A DNA stretch of 21,961 nucleotides from CAZMVU01 sp964569295 (GTDB taxonomy: Bacteria > Hydrogenedentota > Hydrogenedentia > Hydrogenedentales > JAGMZX01). Below, piece by piece: positions 16,731 through 21,961 of the stretch. The DNA lies in NCBI GenBank assembly GCA_964569295.1, contig CAZMVU010000070.1, positions 1-21,961 on the forward strand, in the 5' to 3' direction. The translations under genes were made by a program, and so were the position numbers. A model generated the notes under the pieces. It ran no database searches and was not told the origin of the DNA. It worked only from the letters and a program-made list of their open reading frames with translations. Each line of letters begins with the position of its first letter. Position 1 is the first letter of the stretch.

Positions 16731-17747
16731 ATGCCGTATTCTTCCGCCATGGGCGGGCGCTTATATACGCCGATCACCCCACCGAACCTGCGGCAATTGG
16801 GGAACCGGTTGGTGCTTGTAGTGGCGCTGATATTCAGCGTCACGCTGGTGGTGTATTTCGAGGGCGGGCTCGAGGACTCGCTCACGGGCGAGCATCCGGG
16901 GTTTCTTGACTGTCTGTACTTTACCATGGTCACCATAACCACGGTGGGCTATGGCGATATCGTACCTGTGTACACAATGTCCCGCCTGGTGGACGCCTTA
17001 CTCCTTACGCCTATACGGTTCATCATCATCTTCACCATCTTCGGCACGGCCTATGAAATCGCGCTGAAGCGCTTCAGGGAGGACTACCGCATGCATCGGA
17101 TCACATCGAAGCTGGCGGGGCATACGGTCATCTGCGGGTTCGGCCCAACCAGCGAAGCCGCCGTGCACGAACTCATGCTGCAAGGAACCGCCCCGGATCA
17201 GATCGTGGTGCTCGCCACGAACGAAGAATCGCTCAAGGAAGCTGCGGCCATCGGGGTGGTGGCTATTGCGGGGGACGCCACCCAGGAACAGGTGCTGAAG
17301 TCGGCCGCCATTGCACGCGCCGCCCATGTGCTGATTGCGCCCGGCCGCGACGACACGGCGGTGCTCATGGCACTCACCGTGCGCGACATGAACCCCGCGG
17401 CTCAGGTTATCGTTTTATGTGAGCAGGATGAAAACGCCCGGCTCATAAAGCGCAGCGGGGCCCATGTAATCATCAATCCAGCCACCGCCGGGGGCACGCT
17501 CATGGCGGCGGCTACGCGCCAGCGCCATCTTGTCGACACCATGCAGGACATCCTGAGTGTGGGCGGCGCCATGTCCATCAAGGAACGCATGGCTCGCGAA
17601 GACGAGGTGGGCAAACCACCGCAACAATTGGCGGGCATGGCGGTGCTGCGGGTATACAGGGAAGGCAAGCATTTCGACATCGCCGCACTGCCGACGATCG
17701 AGGCCGGCGATGTGCTGGTCTATGTGGCGGCTCCCGGCGGCGGTTGA
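16731..17747 (+). CDS. Two-TM potassium channel with RCK (TrkA-N/TrkA-C) regulatory domain
   Basis: The 338-residue protein is laid out like MthK-type and Kch-type channels. It has a first membrane helix at about 25-44, a pore loop with the potassium selectivity filter TVGYGD at 71-76, and a second helix at about 86-108. A cytoplasmic RCK-N Rossmann domain follows (about 130-250), then a short RCK-C domain (about 295-335). The nucleotide-binding loop reads GFGPTS (136-141), lacking the third glycine of GxGxxG, and no acidic residue follows strand 2 at the usual place (VVLATNEE). NAD binding may therefore be altered. The start could also be the ATG at 16749; neither has a good ribosome binding site. 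It lies 42 bases after the previous gene and converges with the next one. Confidence 0.9.
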   Translation: MPYSSAMGGRLYTPITPPNLRQLGNRLVLVVALIFSVTLVVYFEGGLEDSLTGEHPGFLDCLYFTMVTITTVGYGDIVPVYTMSRLVDALLLTPIRFIIIFTIFGTAYEIALKRFREDYRMHRITSKLAGHTVICGFGPTSEAAVHELMLQGTAPDQIVVLATNEESLKEAAAIGVVAIAGDATQEQVLKSAAIARAAHVLIAPGRDDTAVLMALTVRDMNPAAQVIVLCEQDENARLIKRSGAHVIINPATAGGTLMAAATRQRHLVDTMQDILSVGGAMSIKERMAREDEVGKPPQQLAGMAVLRVYREGKHFDIAALPTIEAGDVLVYVAAPGGG

Positions 17748-17790
17748 CGCCCCCCCCAATAGCGGTCTGGGCATTGCGCAAACCGGCGGG

Positions 17791-20244
17791 TCAGCGCGGT
17801 TCGATCGGCAGCACGACCTGCTCGCCCGTTCGCACAATCCGCAAATCTTTGGGAATGCCATTCTCACTGGGAATGCCGATGGTCAAAGCGTCGCGGCGCG
17901 GGTCGTATTCGAGCGCCACCCATTCACGATAAATAACGTCGCCCAGGGCCACTGGTGTCTTGTGTGTGCGGCCATCGGGCAGGTGCAGGGTCAATGCGAA
18001 ACGGGGCACGCCCTCCGGGTCGCCGCCAACGCCACGCATGTGAACCCCGAGTTCTTCCTGGGGAGGCCTTTTCGGCGACGGCGCGCCTTCCTGTTCCGCG
18101 CCTTCCTGTTCCGCGCTCTCGGTGTGATCATCCGTATCCGGAGAAGGCGTGAACGCGCCCTCTGGTGACGCATTCCCTTCGTCTACCGGGGGCGCCAGCG
18201 TAAAGGGGGCACCGAGCCTCACATGGCTCCAGGCGGGACGCAACATGGCCTGGTATTCGCCCGGCGGCAGCACATACTCCCACTGCATGGTTTCGCCGGG
18301 CCCCAGCCGGAATTCGCGCATATTATCCGTCACCGGCAGCCAGGGCCCCTCTGCGTAGCGTTTACGCACGGCGTTATCATAGATATGGTGGGTGGCACCA
18401 TGACGCTGGATTAGCACATCGACGGGAAACGGGTTGACTGTGTCGGCGGCATTGAGCCAGCAACTGCGCACACCCGTATTGCGTATGGTAAGGATGACGC
18501 GGTAGTGGTCACGCGCGGCCCGATCACCTTTGGTCACGGGAGACCAGGTGACGTCGGCGATCACGGGGTGCGGGTTCAGATAACCGCCCAGGTTGGTGGC
18601 CACACCACTGACGATGAGTGCCGCTGCGCCGATTACCGCTACCGGCACCCAGCGCATGCGGCGCGCGCGCACAAGCGCGACACAAAAAGCCGCTCCGAGC
18701 AGTACTGCGGCCAGCGCAATGCCCACCATTCCCGGCTGCATAAACCACATTTCGTCGCGGCGCATGAACACACCGACACGGCCACGGCTGAAGTACTTCT
18801 CGTGCAGGTAGAGGGCGCAAGCCGCTACGCTCACCAGCCAGAGCAAGGCCAGGACAGCGCCGCGCCACTGCCGGCGCGGAATCGCCGCCGCGAGCGCCAA
18901 AGCCAAGGCTACCGCCACCATGCCGATCATGAGCCCCTGCAGGGCGAACGCATTTCCACCGGCAGACGGGTTGACAATCGGCAAGAACATGGCCACCACG
19001 AGCACAAGCGCCGCGGCCCATGCGAACCAGGCATCGGCCTCCGCGCTTTGGTCAGACTTTCGGGAGATGCGGCGCATCACCGTGCTGCCGGGCACGGGCA
19101 CCTCCGCCAGGGATTCCGCATTGATAGCGCGCCGCGCGAGGTCGCGCGTGCGAATGGCATCGTTCTGCATACGCAGCAGGTCAATCTCGATCTGCCCATG
19201 CCGCTTATGATCGAGCACGCCGGTCACCAGCCGCTCCCGTGCCAGTTCTAACTGCGCCTTGAGCGTCTTGATGTCCTGGTCACGGTCCTTGAGCATCTGT
19301 ATGAGCCGCTCGCGATAGAAGCTTATCCCCGCCTTTCCCCGTTCGACATCGGCCTGCGCCTGCGCCTTGAAGCGCAGCGCCTCGATACCGCCTGTTCCGC
19401 GTTGAGCATCTTCCCACTCCGCGAGACGTTGGCAGCCGTCGTCATACAACGCGAACGCGCCGCGCAAACCATCGAGCAATTGGGGCAGGAGCGGTACTTC
19501 GTGCGCGGGGCCGGGCTCCGGCACGTCTTCCGCGTCGTCCTTTGTAGGTGGGTTGTCGAGGGCTAAGTCGAAAAAGCCGCCCGCTACATACGGGTCTTCC
19601 ACAGTGATCCACCCGCGCGCATTGTGCCGAAGCCGCTCGAGGCGTTCGCGCTCGATGCGCAGGGGACGCACTATCGCCTCATACTGGCGGTAATCGATTT
19701 CCCCCACCCGGGCAGACAAACCCGCACGCGCCACTTGCTCTTTGATGTCCGTTAGGGTCTGGGCCGCCTCGGCCAGACGCTCGCGCAACTGCTCCTCGAG
19801 TTCCGCGCGGGCTTTGCGCGCTATGCCGCGGTAGCCCATGAGACGGGTGCGCTCCTTCGCACCGGTACTGCCGGGGGCGGCGTCGCGGTAACGTTCGAGC
19901 GCCTGGTTTACCTTGAACTCATAGCTGCACAGCCGCGCGACCGCGGGCAAGGTATCGAGCGGTGCAATATCCGCCGGCCCGCCGGCATCGCCAAGCGCCA
20001 CCTCTCCTGCTTCTTGGTCCGGCCCCACAGCGGCCGTGGGCCGCGCGGGCTTGCGGAGCAACTCGGGGTAATCCTTGAGATACACCACGTTGACGCCGGG
20101 CGGCAGATCGGCCGGTGATGGGACACGAATCTTCTGACTGCACGCAACACACCGGCCCGGCTGCCCGTACATAGCCGGGCTCACCTTCATTTTTTGCCCG
20201 CAGACACAGTATATGCGCAGGCCGTTGTCGTCATCGAGCGCCAT
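17791..20244 (-). CDS. Unassigned membrane protein: N-terminal zinc ribbon, coiled coil, five TM segments, C-terminal beta-rich domain
   Basis: I do not recognise this 817-residue protein as a named family. Visible parts, in order: a likely zinc ribbon (C13, C15, C32, C35) of the kind found at the N-terminus of many planctomycete-like proteins; an acidic linker; charged helical stretches likely to form coiled coil (about 135-225 and 300-390); five hydrophobic segments at about 408-428, 438-461, 466-486, 505-526 and 531-550; and a beta-rich C-terminal region (551-817). That region starts with HPVIADVTWSPVTKGDR and is interrupted by a low-complexity acidic stretch. The C-terminal part may be extracytoplasmic, with the ribbon inside; this topology is inferred. 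GGAGG at 20257-20261 is 12 bases before the ATG, longer than ideal. The gene ends 43 bases from the convergent potassium channel gene. Confidence 0.8.
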   Translation of the reverse strand: MALDDDNGLRIYCVCGQKMKVSPAMYGQPGRCVACSQKIRVPSPADLPPGVNVVYLKDYPELLRKPARPTAAVGPDQEAGEVALGDAGGPADIAPLDTLPAVARLCSYEFKVNQALERYRDAAPGSTGAKERTRLMGYRGIARKARAELEEQLRERLAEAAQTLTDIKEQVARAGLSARVGEIDYRQYEAIVRPLRIERERLERLRHNARGWITVEDPYVAGGFFDLALDNPPTKDDAEDVPEPGPAHEVPLLPQLLDGLRGAFALYDDGCQRLAEWEDAQRGTGGIEALRFKAQAQADVERGKAGISFYRERLIQMLKDRDQDIKTLKAQLELARERLVTGVLDHKRHGQIEIDLLRMQNDAIRTRDLARRAINAESLAEVPVPGSTVMRRISRKSDQSAEADAWFAWAAALVLVVAMFLPIVNPSAGGNAFALQGLMIGMVAVALALALAAAIPRRQWRGAVLALLWLVSVAACALYLHEKYFSRGRVGVFMRRDEMWFMQPGMVGIALAAVLLGAAFCVALVRARRMRWVPVAVIGAAALIVSGVATNLGGYLNPHPVIADVTWSPVTKGDRAARDHYRVILTIRNTGVRSCWLNAADTVNPFPVDVLIQRHGATHHIYDNAVRKRYAEGPWLPVTDNMREFRLGPGETMQWEYVLPPGEYQAMLRPAWSHVRLGAPFTLAPPVDEGNASPEGAFTPSPDTDDHTESAEQEGAEQEGAPSPKRPPQEELGVHMRGVGGDPEGVPRFALTLHLPDGRTHKTPVALGDVIYREWVALEYDPRRDALTIGIPSENGIPKDLRIVRTGEQVVLPIEPR
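18083..18112 (-). repeat. 15-bp tandem duplication inside the zinc-ribbon membrane protein gene
   Basis: Two exact copies of a 15-base unit (18083-18097 and 18098-18112) encode the doubled AEQEG AEQEG in the acidic linker. The duplication keeps the frame. Confidence 0.85.
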
Positions 20245-20363
20245 CCTGCTGGTATGCCTCCACCCAGTTAACCGGCGCAGCGCCCGGGATCGCCCTGCGC
20301 ACTTCCCCGGTACACGCGGCCATCCGCAGGCCAGCCCCCGATGGAAGCGGCCCGCTTAATTTC

Positions 20364-20392
20364 ACCATAGCCTACACCTGCGCAAAACACAA
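20364..20392 (-). promoter_or_regulatory. Weak candidate promoter for the zinc-ribbon membrane protein gene
   Basis: On the minus strand TTGTGT (20387-20392) and TATGGT (20364-20369) are 17 bases apart, matching the sigma-70 consensus at 3/6 and 4/6 positions. It lies in the AT-richer part of the 172-base gap between this gene and the DUF2059 gene. Confidence 0.25.
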
Positions 20393-20416
20393 ACGCGTCA
20401 ATTATTTTCCGCGCCA

Positions 20417-20899
20417 CTACGGCTGCCGGCTGCGCTCAGCCTGCGCTTCCTGGATCAACCGCTCGAGTTCGGGCAGGTGCTGCTGCACCCGGCGCGTGCC
20501 AATTTCCGTGCCGCGCCGCATGAGCTCGGGCATGACATCGACCGCCTTCTGCCCAACAGGACTGCTATAGAACAGAATGAGTTCACGCAGTTCCGCTTCC
20601 GTGAACGCTTCGACATACAAGCCGGTGATATCCGCGCGCAGAATCTCCCACGACATATACTCACGGAAAAAGGCGAGCATCACCTCACGATAGCCGCGCA
20701 GCTCGGGGTTGCCGCGAATCTGCACGTCCACCATTTCCTCATAACTTTGCTGGATAAGCTCATCCATGTGCAGCAGTTCGGTAAGCTCCATGGCGGCCGC
20801 CCGGTGGGGGTCGGTTTCCGGATTCGTCTGGGCCAGGACACCGGTGGCCGTAGCGAGCGCCGCGGCGATCAACGCTCCTGCAAGTGCGATATGTTTCAT
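20417..20899 (-). CDS. DUF2059 domain-containing periplasmic protein
   Basis: The 160-residue protein has a signal peptide (about 1-23, cleavage after VLA). A helical domain follows with the DUF2059 hallmarks: AAMELTELLHMDELIQQ near the start, MSWEILRADITGLYVEAFTEAELRELILFYSSPVGQKAV in the middle, and a helical tail. DUF2059 proteins are small exported proteins of unknown function in many Gram-negative bacteria. The start at 20899 was preferred over the in-frame ATG at 20941 because it gives a clean signal peptide and has AAGGAA (20910-20915) ten bases upstream. The gene is divergent from the lipoprotein gene and 172 bases upstream of the zinc-ribbon membrane protein gene on the same strand. 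Confidence 0.85.
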   Translation of the reverse strand: MKHIALAGALIAAALATATGVLAQTNPETDPHRAAAMELTELLHMDELIQQSYEEMVDVQIRGNPELRGYREVMLAFFREYMSWEILRADITGLYVEAFTEAELRELILFYSSPVGQKAVDVMPELMRRGTEIGTRRVQQHLPELERLIQEAQAERSRQP

Positions 20900-20965
20900 G
20901 ATCGGAACATTCCTTCGTTGGTTGTGGGCTGGCGCGGGCACACTCCACGCGCACCCGCCTCCCTG

Positions 20966-20995
20966 ATTCTAGGAACCAGGGCGGCACAATCGCAA
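20966..20995 (-). promoter_or_regulatory. Candidate sigma-70 promoter for the DUF2059 gene
   Basis: Minus-strand TTGCGA (20990-20995) and TAGAAT (20966-20971) are 18 bases apart, matching the consensus at 4/6 and 5/6 positions. Transcription would start about 60 bases before the DUF2059 ATG. Confidence 0.35.
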
Positions 20996-21009
20996 GCCGG
21001 CACCGGTGT

Positions 21010-21015
21010 TATACT
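21010..21015 (+). promoter_or_regulatory. Possible -10 box for the lipoprotein gene
   Basis: TATACT lies in an AT-rich patch 51 bases before the lipoprotein ATG. No good -35 hexamer is seen at 16-18 bases upstream. Confidence 0.3.
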
Positions 21016-21066
21016 AAAAAGAGGCAGCACCGCCAGGATAGAAGACAACATGACGGAGAATACACC

Positions 21067-21819
21067 ATGCGCTTGCACGTACTGACCATATGGATAGCGG
21101 CCGCCTTGCTCCTGGCCGGCTGCGGCATCGAGTTGCTCACCGGAGCGGCCACGCAAGCAGAACTGCAGAAACGCGCCGCAAAGAACGCCACAGACCAACT
21201 GGATCACGCCGGCGAGAACATGGGGCGGGTGAAGCTCGAGCGCGCTATCCGCACATACCACGCGGCGAAGGGCGCCTATCCACCATCCCTCGAGGACCTC
21301 GTGCCCGGCTTCCTGCCCAGTCTGCCCACCAAGAGCGACGGCTCGGCCTATGGCTACGATCCCGCCACGGGCCAGGTCTTCGAGCGGCCACGCCCGCCCG
21401 GACCCGACCCGCGCGACTTGCAGACCCTAACAGCCGTGAAGGAAGCCATCGATGCCTACGGCCGGGACACCGGATACTACCCCCCCACGCTCGATGCGCT
21501 CGTGCCTCGCTACCGGCATAAGCGGCCGCGTACCGTGGACGGCGAGGAACTCGTGTACAACAACCAGAACGGCTACGTCGCACTGCCGGGCAACGCCGGT
21601 GCAGCCCAGCGTCCCACCCAAGACATGCGACAGCATGGCGCTCGAGGCGGTGCGGGCCCGATGGGCGAGGCGATGACCGGCATCGGCATGCAGCAGGAGC
21701 TTGGCAACCAGTCGTCCGCCGGAGCCAATGCAGGCGGTGACCATGGCCGGCGCAGCATGGACAGCACCACCCGGCAGCACAATCAACGCGCCGAAGAAGT
21801 CCTGCGCTGGACAGAGTGA
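21067..21819 (+). CDS. Lipoprotein with two tandem GspG-like (type II secretion pseudopilin) repeats
   Basis: The 250-residue protein has a lipoprotein signal with lipobox LLAGC (cysteine at 19). Two related segments follow. LERAIRTYHAAKGAYPPSLEDLV...YGYDPATGQV (about 57-104) and VKEAIDAYGRDTGYYPPTLDALV...LVYNNQNGYV (about 124-171) share the helix, Y-PP-L--LVP and glycine-tyrosine strand pattern. This matches the globular part of GspG-type major pseudopilins, in which a helix leads to YP-tL-eLv and a YxYdp-tG strand. No pilin-type prepilin N-terminus is present. The tail (174-250) is low complexity, rich in Gly, Gln and Ala. GGAG at 21055-21058 sits eight bases before the ATG. The function is unknown; membrane anchoring is inferred from the lipobox. 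Confidence 0.85.
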   Translation: MRLHVLTIWIAAALLLAGCGIELLTGAATQAELQKRAAKNATDQLDHAGENMGRVKLERAIRTYHAAKGAYPPSLEDLVPGFLPSLPTKSDGSAYGYDPATGQVFERPRPPGPDPRDLQTLTAVKEAIDAYGRDTGYYPPTLDALVPRYRHKRPRTVDGEELVYNNQNGYVALPGNAGAAQRPTQDMRQHGARGGAGPMGEAMTGIGMQQELGNQSSAGANAGGDHGRRSMDSTTRQHNQRAEEVLRWTE

Positions 21820-21961
21820 CGGGGGGCGCAGCACTCCGGCAGGGGCGGCGGGTGTAACCTGCGTGCACCACGGCGGGTCACAAGCTGGGGGCGGGATTCA
21901 GTGGGTCCATCAGGGCAATCGCATTAAAATCTTCCTTGCCGGACCGCCTGTAGCCTAACGC
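21820..21961. other. Window-end intergenic sequence
   Basis: No gene, hairpin terminator or promoter is convincing here. The frame open at 21701-21958 lacks a ribosome binding site and overlaps the lipoprotein gene. Confidence 0.4.

Noticed and set aside
1..21961. CRISPR array, tRNA or rRNA genes
   Set aside because: I found no regularly spaced repeats, no tRNA-like T-loop sequence in an intergenic region, and no rRNA signature. All gene-free gaps are under 300 bases.

Overview
The window is a GC-rich (by eye roughly 63-66%) bacterial chromosomal segment with twelve confidently placed protein genes, two more of unknown role, no RNA genes and no CRISPR array. The gene mix suggests a Gram-negative, probably environmental bacterium of the Hydrogenedentota/Planctomycetota type. 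That mix includes large secreted right-handed beta-helix and glycoside-hydrolase/beta-propeller proteins, an N-terminal zinc-ribbon membrane protein, a lipoprotein with GspG-like repeats, and a MIP18-Mrp-DUF971 protein. The phylum is an inference from gene style, not from a marker gene.

Layout, left to right. A flippase-like LPG_synthase_TM membrane protein (minus strand) diverges from a 1113-residue secreted protein built from two tandem beta-helix modules plus a chitobiase-type C-terminal domain (plus strand). Next come three minus-strand housekeeping genes: pterin carbinolamine dehydratase, an aldo/keto reductase, and a three-domain Fe-S scaffold ATPase of the Mrp/HCF101 type. The reductase and dehydratase genes are probably co-transcribed. 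On the plus strand follow glycerate kinase and the bifunctional glutamine synthetase adenylyltransferase GlnE, 55 bases apart.

Right after glnE lies a non-coding element of about 220 bp bounded by a perfect 21-bp inverted repeat. It carries a 20-bp ATTCCC-N8-GGGAAT palindrome and looks like a MITE/REPIN-type insertion whose left end supplies the last codons and stop of glnE. Beyond it a plausible sigma-70 promoter precedes a DegT-type sugar aminotransferase. A secreted glycoside-hydrolase-like/beta-propeller protein and a two-TM potassium channel with an RCK domain follow. These meet, tail to tail, a long minus-strand zinc-ribbon/coiled-coil/five-TM protein of unknown function. A DUF2059 periplasmic protein and a divergent lipoprotein with duplicated pseudopilin-like repeats close the window.

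The genes do not form one obvious pathway. Themes are envelope and secreted polysaccharide-facing proteins, Fe-S/pterin cofactor housekeeping, and nitrogen control through GlnE. I do not see a clear undescribed multi-gene system. The most interesting items are the inverted-repeat element fused to glnE, the unassigned zinc-ribbon membrane protein, and the repeat-bearing lipoprotein. No gene-free stretch exceeds 300 bases.
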